A stretch of DNA of 64,000 nt, taken from positions 5,317,001 through 5,381,000 of the forward strand of contig NZ_CP133111.1 of assembly GCF_033001325.1 (NCBI RefSeq). The letters are read 5' to 3'. Made by a program: the position numbers and the translations under genes. This DNA is from Rhodopseudomonas sp. BAL398 (GTDB lineage: Bacteria > Pseudomonadota > Alphaproteobacteria > Rhizobiales > Xanthobacteraceae). Positions 8,521-17,298 of the stretch are shown here, in pieces. Under the pieces are notes generated by a model that worked only from the letters and a program-made list of their open reading frames with translations, searched no databases and was not told the DNA's origin. Every line of letters starts with the position of its first letter. The first letter of the stretch is position 1.

Positions 8521-8636
8521 GCGCTCCCTCTCCCATCGGGAGAGGGTTGGGGTGAGGGGGGACACCCTCTCGTGAGGTCAAAACTCCTCACCCGGATTGC
8601 TCCGCAATCCGACCTCTCCCGATGGGAGAGGTGAAG
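8521..8636. repeat. Palindromic repeat, family E (copy E1)
   Basis: Inverted repeat with ends CTCCCTCTCCCATCGGGAG and CTCTCCCGATGGGAGAG and an inner GGATTGC/GCAATCC pair. It lies directly after repeat A1 and before the convergent GGDEF-EAL gene. A related copy in opposite orientation is at 23238. Confidence 0.8.
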
Positions 8637-8677
8637 CAGGACTCGCGGCGAACTGATTCAATCTCTTGGATATGCGT

Positions 8678-11155
8678 CTACGCCGCCTGCGAGGCGCGGC
8701 TGCCGAATTTTAGCAGCAGCGCCTTGATCTCCGCCGCCGGTCGCGCGGCGCTGAACAAAAAGCCCTGCACCTCGTCGCAGCCCTCGGCGCGCAGCCAGTC
8801 GAGCTGATCGACGGTTTCGACGCCCTCCGCGGTGGTGGTGATCTTCAGGCTGCGGCCCAGCCCCGAGATCGCCCGCACGATCGCCAGGCAGTCCGGCCGT
8901 TGCGCCAGGTCCTGAACGAAGGAGCGGTCGATCTTGATCTTGTCGAACGGAAAGCTGCGCAAATAGCTCAATGATGAATAGCCGGTGCCAAAATCGTCCA
9001 TCGAGATCCGGACCCCGAGCTGGCGCAATTGATGCAACGTCGCCAGATTGGCCTCGGTTTCAGCCAGGAACAGCGATTCGGTAATCTCCAGCTCGAGCCG
9101 GCGCGGCGCCAGGCCGGACTGCGCCAGAGCGGCGATCACCACCTGCACCAGATTGCGGCTGCGGAACTGCACCGGCGACAGATTGACCGCGATCTTGATG
9201 TCGGCCGGCCATGTCATCGCCTCGGCGCAGGCCTTTCGGAGCACCCATTCGCCGAGCCCGACGATCAGCCCGATATCCTCGGCGACCGGGATGAAATCCG
9301 CCGGCGAGATCATGCCGCGTTCGGGGTGATGCCAGCGCAGCAGGCATTCGAAGCCGGTGATGCGGTCCTCGGCGAGGTCGACCAGCGGCTGATAATGCAG
9401 TTCGAACTCGCCCCTGGCAAAGGCGCGGCGCAGGTCGAGCTCCATGTCGCGGCGCAATTGCGCCTGCCGGTCCATCTCCTTTTCGAAGAAATGGTGCACG
9501 CCGCCGCCGGCCGCCTTGGCCCGGTACAGCGCCATGTCGGCATTGCGCAGCAATTCCTCGTCCTCCACACCGTCCCCCGGCGACATCGCGATGCCGATGC
9601 TGGCGCCGATCACCACTTCCAGCCCGTCCATGTCATAGGGCGCGCTGAGCCGCTCGATCAGCTTCATCGCGAAGTCGCTGGCGTCGTTCGGCGACGCCAC
9701 CGGGCTCAGCACGATGGCGAACTCGTCGCCGCCGAACCGCGCCACCATGTCATTGCCGCCGACCTCCTGCTTCAGCCGCTCCGCCACCATCTGCAACAGC
9801 CGGTCGCCGGTCGGATGGCCGAAGGAATCGTTGACGTTCTTGAACAGGTCGAGATCGATGCACAGCACGCCCACATTGGTGCCGGCGCGGGTGGCCTGCT
9901 CCAGCGCCCGCTGCAGCGTCTCCTGGTACAAAGCGCGGTTCGGCAGATTGGTCAGCCCGTCATGATGCGCCATATAGGCGATCCGGGCCTCGGCCTTGCG
10001 CCGCTCGGTGACGTCGACGACGGCGACCAGGAAGCCGTCGCGGCCGTTGAACACCACGCGGCGCCCGAAGGTCAGCACCTGGATCTCGCTGCCGTCGGCC
10101 TTGAGGTGGCGCCAGTGGTGGTCGGACTGATAGCTCTCTCCAAAGCTGACCAGCGCCTGGCTATGCGTCTCCCATTCGTCGCGCGGCCAGATGTCGCGCA
10201 GCGCCATGCCCAGAAAGCGTCGGCGCTCATAGCCGTAATGCTGGACCGCGGCGTCGTTGACGCTGAGAAACGCGGTGGTTTCGATGTCGAACACCCACAT
10301 CGGCATCGGATTATTGTCGAACAGCAGGCGGAATGATTCCTCGCGCTTGCGCAGGAAGCTGACGTCCGAGATCGTCACCGACACGATATCGCCGAAGGCG
10401 GTGGCGCTCAGGCTGAAATTGCGGTCGTGGCTGTCGATGTCGAACACGGCGCCGTCGCCGGTCCCGACCACCTTCAACAATCGCTCGACCACGGTCGGGC
10501 AGCACAACAGATGCGTGCCGTCGCCGAGCTGGCTCCATTGCAGCGCCTCCACCGTCCGTTGCAGCAGCCGTGCCGCGCCGTCGTTGAGATGCACGATCTG
10601 AAAATCGACCGGCCGCATGCTGGAATCGCGCACCGCCGTCAGCGACAGAATGCCGTCATCGGTCGACGAGAAGATCGCATCGAGCAGATTGTAGCGGCTG
10701 CCGGCTTCGTTGACATAGACGCCGACCAGGGTGCCGCCCCAGCGCGACAGCGTCGGCAGCGCCAGCAGCTCGTATTTCTGGACGATGCCGTCGCGCACGC
10801 AATGGGCGTTGGCGAGGAACGGGCGGCAATTATGCAACGCACCGGAAACGGCCTGCGACAACGCGGTGGCGCAATCGGGCGGCAGCACGCTGAGCGGGAT
10901 GTCCCAACGATCGTCGCCGATCCATTCCTGGACGTAACGTCCGGTGCGCGACACTTCCAGCGTGTCGGCATCGATCTTCAGCAGCATGATGTGATCCGCC
11001 AGCCGCCCCAGGCTGCCCAGCATCACTTCTTCATAGCGCGGCAGCTTCTGCCCCGGATGGATCGCGGCGTCCCATTTGCGCTGCAGCACGGTGAGATCGC
11101 CGAGCAGCTGGCCGTTGGGGTTTTTGAGGGAGTCGATGAGAGCCGTCACGCACAT
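8678..11155 (-). CDS. PAS-GGDEF-EAL cyclic-di-GMP signalling protein
   Basis: Cytoplasmic signalling protein of 825 residues. The N-terminal half contains a PAS-like region (SLGRLADHIMLLKID) and a clearer PAS domain (FRLLFDNNPMPMWVFDIE), then GGDEF near residue 475 and the EAL signature ECLLR near residue 603. Both catalytic signatures are intact, so it could make and break cyclic di-GMP. The RxxD product-inhibition site expected 5 residues before GGDEF is missing (GGND is found instead). No membrane segment is seen. The start is ATG 11155; GTG 11149, which has a GAGGA site at better spacing, is an alternative. It stands alone, divergent from the Nudix gene. Confidence 0.88.
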   Translation of the reverse strand: MCVTALIDSLKNPNGQLLGDLTVLQRKWDAAIHPGQKLPRYEEVMLGSLGRLADHIMLLKIDADTLEVSRTGRYVQEWIGDDRWDIPLSVLPPDCATALSQAVSGALHNCRPFLANAHCVRDGIVQKYELLALPTLSRWGGTLVGVYVNEAGSRYNLLDAIFSSTDDGILSLTAVRDSSMRPVDFQIVHLNDGAARLLQRTVEALQWSQLGDGTHLLCCPTVVERLLKVVGTGDGAVFDIDSHDRNFSLSATAFGDIVSVTISDVSFLRKREESFRLLFDNNPMPMWVFDIETTAFLSVNDAAVQHYGYERRRFLGMALRDIWPRDEWETHSQALVSFGESYQSDHHWRHLKADGSEIQVLTFGRRVVFNGRDGFLVAVVDVTERRKAEARIAYMAHHDGLTNLPNRALYQETLQRALEQATRAGTNVGVLCIDLDLFKNVNDSFGHPTGDRLLQMVAERLKQEVGGNDMVARFGGDEFAIVLSPVASPNDASDFAMKLIERLSAPYDMDGLEVVIGASIGIAMSPGDGVEDEELLRNADMALYRAKAAGGGVHHFFEKEMDRQAQLRRDMELDLRRAFARGEFELHYQPLVDLAEDRITGFECLLRWHHPERGMISPADFIPVAEDIGLIVGLGEWVLRKACAEAMTWPADIKIAVNLSPVQFRSRNLVQVVIAALAQSGLAPRRLELEITESLFLAETEANLATLHQLRQLGVRISMDDFGTGYSSLSYLRSFPFDKIKIDRSFVQDLAQRPDCLAIVRAISGLGRSLKITTTAEGVETVDQLDWLRAEGCDEVQGFLFSAARPAAEIKALLLKFGSRASQAA

Positions 11156-11416
11156 CCTCACAATGTGAAAATTTCGTTGCTGCACTCCTGAGCCGGCCAA
11201 CTTAACGCGATGTAAACGCTGCGGCGCTGCGGCAAGCGATCGGCGATTATGAAGGATTTAAGTCATCCGATGGTTAGTCGGCGTTAGCGACTATGACAGT
11301 CCGAAATCGGCGATCGCATATGGCGCAAACGGCGCGATCCGGCTCGAAACGCGGCGGCATACAACTTATATAATTCGAATATTGCGGCGATTCTCGACAG
11401 AAAGAGAGGAAACGGA

Positions 11417-11950
11417 TTGCGGGCGACGGTTCTGGCGGCAGGCGGCATTGTGTTGCGGCGGGGATCGGCGCTGTTCGCGGTGGTGCGGCTGCGCAAGCGC
11501 AATGCCTGGGTGCTGCCGAAGGGCAAGCTTGACGACGGCGAGACGGCGTTCGCCGCGGCCAGGCGCGAAGTGCTGGAGGAGACCGGCCACGAGGTCGTGG
11601 TGCACGAATTCATCGGCACGCTCGCCTATCAGACCGGCGGCCGATCCAAGGTGGTGCATTTCTGGCGGATGGAGGCCGCGCCACAGCAGACCCACCCGCT
11701 GATGGACGATATCCGCGAGGTGGCGTGGCTGCCGCTGGACGAGGCGGTCGAGCGTCTGTCGCGCGGCCATGAGCGGATGTTTCTCTGCCATGTCGGCCCG
11801 CCGCTGCTGGACGCCGCCCGCGACGCCGCGCCGGCCATCGCCAGCGACGAAGCGCCTGCGTCCGTCGAACGTTTCCCCGAGCACATCGCGCCGCCGCCAC
11901 CAGCGCCGCCATCGCTGTGGCAACGGCTGTGGCGCTGGGGGCGGGGCTGA
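11417..11950 (+). CDS. Nudix hydrolase
   Basis: Predicted hydrolase of nucleoside diphosphates linked to another moiety, 177 residues. It starts with TTG at 11417 behind a GAGAGGA site. The full Nudix box is visible: GKLDDGE, seven residues, then REVLEETG. The WVLPKGK just before it resembles diadenosine-polyphosphate or diphosphoinositol-phosphate hydrolases (MutT-like, DIPP subgroup). The C-terminal 45 residues are a Pro/Ala-rich low-complexity tail ending in a Trp/Arg cluster, absent from the minimal family. The substrate cannot be told from sequence. Confidence 0.85.
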   Translation: MRATVLAAGGIVLRRGSALFAVVRLRKRNAWVLPKGKLDDGETAFAAARREVLEETGHEVVVHEFIGTLAYQTGGRSKVVHFWRMEAAPQQTHPLMDDIREVAWLPLDEAVERLSRGHERMFLCHVGPPLLDAARDAAPAIASDEAPASVERFPEHIAPPPPAPPSLWQRLWRWGRG

Positions 11951-12192
11951 GCCGGCGCTGCGGCACCGCGGCCGGGCTGGCGGCATCGGCGCGGCGATTG
12001 TGAAATCTACAACAACAACTGGGGATAAGCGCTGCTCTGTCATCCAGCCTTCAAATCCCGACGCCAAAGTTTGCCGCCGACGCTCCCCAATGGCGGGCGG
12101 GCGGCTGGCTTGACTGATCGGATGCCCGCGGCCGGTCCGATCCGTCGCACCAGGGGCCTGACGCGTCAGCGCAACGACGGGAGCGATGTTCG

Positions 12193-13224
12193 ATGCACAA
12201 TGGTATCTCGACCGCGCCGATCCGCGCCGCCGCGCCAGCCCCGGCGTCGATGCCGATCCCCGGACTGGTGTGGGCGTTCCGGATCGATCCCGACGGCAGC
12301 GCCGCGGTGTTGCCGATCGACAAGCCTCTCGACTTGGCCCGCGACGGCCTGCTGTGGCTGCATTTCAATCTGGCCGACGGCCGGGCGCTGCAATGGCTGG
12401 CAGCCGCCGAGCTCGACGCGCCGCCACCGGCGCGGGCGCTGCTGCTATCGAAGGATACCTATCAGCAGCTCCACGCCACCGACGACGCGGTCTATGGCGT
12501 GATCTGCGACCTGATGCGCAGCATCGACGAGACCACCGAGGACACCGGTTATCTGCGCTTCGTCATGACCGAGCGACTATTGGTCAGCGGCCGCCATCAG
12601 CCGCTGAGCGCCGTCGATACCGTGCGCCGCGCGCTCGAGGACGGCCACCGCATCGACAACGCCGCCGCGCTGCTGGAAGCCATTGTGGAGAATGTCGCCG
12701 CCACCATGGAGCGGATGGCGGACCGCGTGGCGCAGTCGCTCGATATGGTCGAGGAGCAGGTGCTGTCGGGCGAGACCGCCGACCTGCACCAGAAGCTCGG
12801 ACCGCTGCGGCGCACCTGCGTCCGGCTGCACCGGCAATTGTCCGGCCTGCGGGTGATCTTCCACCGCCTCGACCATCGCAACGCAAAGCCCTTGAACCCG
12901 GCGCTGCAATTGCGCGCCGGCATGCTGGCACAGCGGCTCGACAGTCTCGACCACAATGTGGTCGAGATGCGCGAGCGCAGCCGGTTGCTGCAGGAAGAAC
13001 TGCAGCTGCAGATCGAGGAGCAGGGCAATGACAGTCTGCGGGTGCTGTCGGTGCTCACCGCCCTGCTGTTGCCGCCGACGCTGATAACCGGCGTGTTCGG
13101 CATGAATACCCGCAGCCTGCCATTCAGCGACAGCGACTCGTCATTCCTGTGGGCGGTCGGCCTGATGGTGCTGTCGTCGCTGATCGCCTATCTGATTATG
13201 CGGCGGATTGGTATCATAAGGTAG
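12193..13224 (+). CDS. CorA/ZntB-family divalent cation transporter
   Basis: Inner-membrane cation channel or transporter of 343 residues. A long soluble, mostly helical N-terminal domain is followed by two C-terminal membrane segments, with the family's GMN motif (GVFGMNTRS) at the end of the first. The periplasmic loop is short (LPFSDSDS), and the sequence ends with a positive MRRIGIIR, as in CorA/ZntB. ZntB (zinc) is favoured over CorA (magnesium) from the overall look of the N-terminal region (WLHFNLAD), but the ion cannot be fixed. No regulatory RNA or metal box is recognised in the 240 bases upstream. Confidence 0.85.
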   Translation: MHNGISTAPIRAAAPAPASMPIPGLVWAFRIDPDGSAAVLPIDKPLDLARDGLLWLHFNLADGRALQWLAAAELDAPPPARALLLSKDTYQQLHATDDAVYGVICDLMRSIDETTEDTGYLRFVMTERLLVSGRHQPLSAVDTVRRALEDGHRIDNAAALLEAIVENVAATMERMADRVAQSLDMVEEQVLSGETADLHQKLGPLRRTCVRLHRQLSGLRVIFHRLDHRNAKPLNPALQLRAGMLAQRLDSLDHNVVEMRERSRLLQEELQLQIEEQGNDSLRVLSVLTALLLPPTLITGVFGMNTRSLPFSDSDSSFLWAVGLMVLSSLIAYLIMRRIGIIR

Positions 13225-13344
13225 TTTGCCGCCGCTCGCGGTTGATTCAGGTCAAACCCGCGCGGCGTGAGTATTCCTATCCTGCCTGCAATGGCTGCCG
13301 CAAAGGCGGCAAGACAGGGATCGCAGGCAGGGAGGAATCGGGCG

Positions 13345-13719
13345 ATGGCTCAGATGGCGGCAGCGGGCGCGCGCAGCGCTCAGGCTGAGATTTTTGGGAC
13401 GCCGATCTTCGGCCCCGACGCGGCCCAAAAGGGCTACGCGCTCAACAAGATGTGTTTCTCCTTCAACGACGCCGCCAACCGCGCCGAATTCGTCCGCGAC
13501 GAGCAGGCCTATTGCGCGCGCTACGGGCTGACCTCGGCGCAGAGCGAGGCGATCGCCAAACGCGATCTGCTGACGCTGCTCGACCTCGGCGGCAATGCTT
13601 ACTACCTGGCGAAATTTGCCGGCATTCTCGGCCTCAACATGCAGGACATCGGCGCGTTGCAGACCGGCCTGAGTGTCGAGCAATTCAAGGCGAAACTTCT
13701 GGCCGCGAGGGAGCAGTAA
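13345..13719 (+). CDS. ligA: Protocatechuate 4,5-dioxygenase alpha subunit
   Basis: Small subunit of the extradiol dioxygenase LigAB, 124 residues, all-helical. The ATG at 13345 follows a GGGAGGA site. YALNKMCFSFND and the LDLGGNAYYLAKFAGILG helix are typical of LigA. It is followed after one base by ligB, so the two make one operon. No other genes of the 4,5-cleavage pathway (ligC, ligI, ligJ) are nearby. Confidence 0.87.
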   Translation: MAQMAAAGARSAQAEIFGTPIFGPDAAQKGYALNKMCFSFNDAANRAEFVRDEQAYCARYGLTSAQSEAIAKRDLLTLLDLGGNAYYLAKFAGILGLNMQDIGALQTGLSVEQFKAKLLAAREQ

Positions 13720-13720
13720 G

Positions 13721-14578
13721 ATGGCGCGCATCGTCGGTGGATTGGCCGCGTCCCATGTGCCCGCGATCGGCGGAGCAATGGCCAAGGGCTTGCAAAAGGA
13801 TCCGTACTGGGCGCCGTTCTTCGACGGCTTCGACGCCACCCATCACTGGCTCGACGAGGTCGCGCCCGACGCCGCCGTGGTGATCTACAACGACCACGGC
13901 CTCAATTTCTTCCTCGACAAGATGCCGACCTTCGCGGTCGGCGCCGCGCCCGACTATCGCAACGCCGACGAGGGCTGGGGCCTGCCGGTGCTGGCGCCGT
14001 TCACCGGCGACACCGCATTGTCGTGGCACATCATCGAGACGCTGATCGATGCCGAATTCGATCCCGTCACCTGCCAGGAGATGCTGGTCGATCACGCCTT
14101 CAGCCTGCCGATGGAATTGTTCTTCCGCGACCGCGCCCATGCGATCCCCGCCGTGCCGGTGGTGGTCAACACCGTGCAGCACCCGCTGCCGACGCTCAGG
14201 CGCTGCTTCAATCTCGGCCAGGCGATCGGCTGCGCCATCGAGAGCTATCCGCAGGATCTCAAGGTGGTGGTGATCGGCACCGGCGGGCTGTCGCACCAGC
14301 TCGAAGGCGAGCGCGCCGGCTTTATCAACAAGGAGTTCGACAAGCGCTGCATGGACGCGATGACCGGCGACATCGAGTCGATTCTGCGCATCAACCAGCG
14401 CGACCTGGTCGAACTGGCCGGCAGCCAGGGCGTCGAGGTGATGAATTGGGTAGCGATGCGCGGCGCGCTGTTGGGCGATGTCCACGAGCTGCACCGCAAC
14501 TATCATCTGCCGATCTCCAACACCGCCTCGGGCATCATGCTGCTGGAAAACCGCCCGAAGCTGGCGCAGGCCGCGTGA
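13721..14578 (+). CDS. ligB: Protocatechuate 4,5-dioxygenase beta (catalytic) subunit
   Basis: Catalytic non-haem Fe(II) subunit that opens the ring of protocatechuate between C4 and C5. Residues match the LigB metal site: His12 in GLAASHVP and a histidine at 59 in YNDHGLNF, close to His12/His61 of the Sphingobium enzyme; the third ligand, a glutamate in the C-terminal third, is not assigned individually. The length of 285 residues is near the family norm. Gallate or another catechol-type acid is a possible alternative substrate because LigAB relatives differ in specificity. The next genes downstream are an AraC regulator and a P450, which could supply dihydroxybenzoate. Confidence 0.88.
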   Translation: MARIVGGLAASHVPAIGGAMAKGLQKDPYWAPFFDGFDATHHWLDEVAPDAAVVIYNDHGLNFFLDKMPTFAVGAAPDYRNADEGWGLPVLAPFTGDTALSWHIIETLIDAEFDPVTCQEMLVDHAFSLPMELFFRDRAHAIPAVPVVVNTVQHPLPTLRRCFNLGQAIGCAIESYPQDLKVVVIGTGGLSHQLEGERAGFINKEFDKRCMDAMTGDIESILRINQRDLVELAGSQGVEVMNWVAMRGALLGDVHELHRNYHLPISNTASGIMLLENRPKLAQAA

Positions 14579-14621
14579 GGCCGATCTGCTGGCGAGGCGG
14601 CCTAGCGCCGCCCCGCCCCAA

Positions 14622-14740
14622 CCCTCATGGTGAGGAGGCCGGCGGAGCTCGAAGAGCGAAGCCTGCCGTCTCGAACCATGAGGCCACGTCGCCCACGGCC
14701 ATCCTTCGAGACGCTCGGCTGCGCCGGGCACCTCAAAGTC
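14622..14740. repeat. Palindromic repeat, family C (copy C1, partial)
   Basis: Shares CCTCATGGTGAGGAGG, GTCTCGAACCATG and ATCCTTCGAGACGC with the cores of the larger elements at 40428 and 41991. The right end is degenerate and the outer flanks of the longer copies are missing. Confidence 0.75.
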
Positions 14741-14776
14741 TGCCTGAAAAGAAGCCAATAGAATCAAACTTGTTTT

Positions 14777-14884
14777 CGTCATTGTGAGCCGAGGGCGGCG
14801 CATCGCGCCGTCCGAACGCGAAGCAATCCAGGGGCGCCAAGCACAGACTGGATTGCTTCGTCGCAACAGCTCCTCGCAATGACG
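14777..14884. repeat. Palindromic repeat, family B (copy B1)
   Basis: Inverted repeat ending in GTCATTGTGAG and CTCGCAATGAC, with an inner GAAGCAATCCAG/CTGGATTGCTTC pair. It is nearly identical to the copy at 46863, including the GGCCTCGAAGGCCTC tail that follows, and related to the one at 31853. Confidence 0.85.
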
Positions 14885-14980
14885 GCCTCGAAGGCCTCAT
14901 TCTATGATCAAGTCAGACACTCAGGATGAAGGCTGTGCCGGGCGCATTGGCGTGGTGCCGCGCGTCGCCCGCCAAAATCC

Positions 14981-15877
14981 TCACGCCTGCGCGGCGGCCA
15001 TTCGCCGGTAGTCGCGCGGATTGTGGCCGGTGCGGCGCTTGAAGAAGCGGCAGAAATAGGCCGGGTCCTCGAAGCCGAGTTCGAAGGCGAGTCGAGAGAT
15101 CGGCGCGGCAATATAGGTGAGGCGGCGGCAGGCCTCGCGAGTCAGGCGGGCGTGGACGATATCGAGCGCGCTCTGGCCGGTTTCGGCCTTGGCCAGCCGG
15201 TTCAGCCGCTCCGGCGTCATGCCGAGCGCCGCGGCATAGCGCGCGATTCCCCAATGCTCGCGGTGATGGGTCTCGACCAGCAACAGAAATCGCGTGAACT
15301 GATCGCGGCGGCCGCCCGACCCGGCGCCGCGGGTCTGCCGCTCGCTCTGCTGCGCCAGCCGCCACACCAGCGCACGGCCGAGCCACAGCGGCACCGGCGA
15401 GCCGCTGGCGTCGGGCGAGGCGAATTCCTCGGCGAGGTCGGCGAACAGGCTGGCGATCCGGCGCATCGCGGCGCTGCCCGGCTGGAACTGCAGGACGCGC
15501 GGCGCCGCGAACAGATCGCGCAGTGCCTGGCCGGTTGCCGGCACGTCGCCCTCGATCATGGCGTGCGGATTGAACGTGAACACCTGGCCTTCGGTGTCGC
15601 ACGAGAACCGGAAACCGTGCACCACGCCTGGCGGCACGATCACCGCGACCGGCCCGTCGCATTGCGCGCGCTGCTCGTCGAGCGCGATCGCGGCCGGCCC
15701 GGATTCGATCCACAGCATCTGGTGCAGGCTGCGATGGGTGTGAACGTCGATCTCCCAGCGATACAGCCGGCTACGCGACTGGATCGGCTCGACATGCAGC
15801 AGGTCGGCCGGCGCCGACGGCGTCTCGCCATACAGCGCGAAGGTTGGGATCGAAGCCTTGAGGCGGGGGCGGGCCAT
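14981..15877 (-). CDS. AraC-family transcriptional regulator
   Basis: Regulator of 298 residues. The N-terminal half looks like a cupin-type effector domain (HTHRSLHQMLWIESG, VIVPPGVVHGFRF), and the C terminus holds the two AraC helix-turn-helix motifs, ending in the signature FEDPAYFCRFFKRRTGHNPRDYR. The overall layout resembles PobR-type regulators that sense hydroxybenzoates. The start is placed at ATG 15877; 52 further in-frame residues upstream are low-complexity and would run into the P450 ribosome-binding region. It is divergent from the P450 gene with a 158-base shared promoter region, so it probably controls that gene. Confidence 0.85.
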   Translation of the reverse strand: MARPRLKASIPTFALYGETPSAPADLLHVEPIQSRSRLYRWEIDVHTHRSLHQMLWIESGPAAIALDEQRAQCDGPVAVIVPPGVVHGFRFSCDTEGQVFTFNPHAMIEGDVPATGQALRDLFAAPRVLQFQPGSAAMRRIASLFADLAEEFASPDASGSPVPLWLGRALVWRLAQQSERQTRGAGSGGRRDQFTRFLLLVETHHREHWGIARYAAALGMTPERLNRLAKAETGQSALDIVHARLTREACRRLTYIAAPISRLAFELGFEDPAYFCRFFKRRTGHNPRDYRRMAAAQA

Positions 15878-16035
15878 CGCCGAGCCTAGATCCGAATGTC
15901 GGAAAAGTGCAAGTTTTTGTCGCCCGCGCGCCTCACCGCGCAAGCCCGCCGCAACTACACTGCTGTTACTGCTGCGATAAGGCCGGATAATGCCAAGAGA
16001 CAAGAGCAGGCGGCCGCGATCAGGAGGAAACACCG

Positions 16036-17223
16036 ATGTTCAACTTCGATCCCTATTCGCCCGCGGTCGACGCCGACCCGTTCCCGGCCTACCGCACGCT
16101 GCGCGACCAGCATCCAGCATTCTGGAGCGAGCAGGCGCAGCTCTGGATCCTGTCGCGCTACGCCGACGTGGCTTCCGCCGGCACCAATTGGCAGACCTTC
16201 TCCTCCGCCAAGGGCAATCTGATGACCGAACTGCCGGGCCGCGCCGGCGCCACGCTCGGCACCACCGATCCGCCGCGCCACGACCGGCTGCGCGGGTTGG
16301 TGCAGCACGCCTTCATGAAGCGCAACCTCGAAGCGCTGGCCGAGCCGATGCGCGACATCGCCCGAGACGCTGCGCAGGCCCTGCGCGGGCGCGACCGCTT
16401 CGACTTCATCGCCGATTTTTCGTCCAAGTTCACCGTGCGGGTGCTGTTCGCGGCTCTGGGCCTGCCGCTCGGCGACGAGCAGACCGTGCGCGACAAGGCG
16501 GTGCTGATGGTGCAGAGCGATCCGGTGACCCGCGCCAAGGGGCCGGAGCATCTGGCCGCCTACAACTGGATGCAGGACTACGCCGCGAAGGTGATCGCGC
16601 AGCGCCGCGCCGCGCCGCAAAACGACCTGATCTCGCATTTCAGCATGGCGGAGATCGACGGCGACAAATTGGATGAGCGCGAGGTGCTGCTCACCACCAC
16701 GACGCTGATCATGGCGGGGATCGAATCGCTCGGCGGCTTCATGAGCATGCTGGCGCTCAACCTCGCCGATTTCGCCGATGCCCGCCGCGCCGTCGTCGCC
16801 GACCCAGCGCTGATCCCCGACGCGGTCGAGGAATCGCTGCGCTACAACACCTCGGCGCAGCGCTTCAAACGCTGCCTGCAGACCGATCTGACGCTGCACG
16901 GCGTCACCATGAAAGCCGGCGACTTCGTTTGTCTCGCCTACGGTTCGGCCAATCGCGACGAGCGGCAATTCCCAAATCCGGATGTCTACGACCTCAAACG
17001 CAGACCGAAAGGCCATCTCGGCTTCGGCGGCGGCGTCCATGGCTGTCTCGGCTCGGCGATCGCCCGGATGGCGATCCGGATCGCCTTCGATGAATTCCAC
17101 AAGGTGGTGCCGGACTACACGCGGGTCGAGCAGCAGCTCGATTGGATGCCGTCCTCGACCTTCCGCAGTCCGCTGCGGCTGCATTTCGCGGCAACAAGCG
17201 CGGCGGCCCGGCCGGCCGCCTAG
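16036..17223 (+). CDS. Cytochrome P450
   Basis: Soluble bacterial P450 of 395 residues. The ATG at 16036 follows an AGGAGGAAA site. The haem-binding loop GFGGGVHGCLG puts the thiolate cysteine at about residue 337; the ExxR helix is present as EESLR. In the I helix the usual AGxxT reads AGIES, so the conserved threonine for oxygen activation is replaced by serine. The look of the N terminus (DPYSPAVDADPFPAYRTL) resembles the P450s of Rhodopseudomonas that oxidise benzoate-type acids, but no CYP family can be fixed without a search. No ferredoxin or reductase gene is adjacent. The divergent AraC gene is the likely regulator. Confidence 0.88.
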   Translation: MFNFDPYSPAVDADPFPAYRTLRDQHPAFWSEQAQLWILSRYADVASAGTNWQTFSSAKGNLMTELPGRAGATLGTTDPPRHDRLRGLVQHAFMKRNLEALAEPMRDIARDAAQALRGRDRFDFIADFSSKFTVRVLFAALGLPLGDEQTVRDKAVLMVQSDPVTRAKGPEHLAAYNWMQDYAAKVIAQRRAAPQNDLISHFSMAEIDGDKLDEREVLLTTTTLIMAGIESLGGFMSMLALNLADFADARRAVVADPALIPDAVEESLRYNTSAQRFKRCLQTDLTLHGVTMKAGDFVCLAYGSANRDERQFPNPDVYDLKRRPKGHLGFGGGVHGCLGSAIARMAIRIAFDEFHKVVPDYTRVEQQLDWMPSSTFRSPLRLHFAATSAAARPAA

Positions 17224-17228
17224 CCTCG

Positions 17229-17298
17229 TTCTATTTGTCCTCTTCTATTTGTCCTCTTCTATTTGTCCTCTTCTATTTGTCCTCTTCTATTTGTCCTC
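17229..17298. repeat. Tandem array, five perfect 14-bp units
   Basis: Exactly five identical head-to-tail copies of TTCTATTTGTCCTC (70 bases), beginning 5 bases after the P450 stop. The last unit overlaps the end of the convergent gene and contains its stop codon. The unit is far more AT-rich than its surroundings. Perfect identity suggests recent slippage or unequal recombination. Confidence 0.97.

Noticed and set aside
17229-17298. Tandem array considered as a CRISPR
   Set aside because: The 14-bp units touch each other with no spacers and there are no cas genes.
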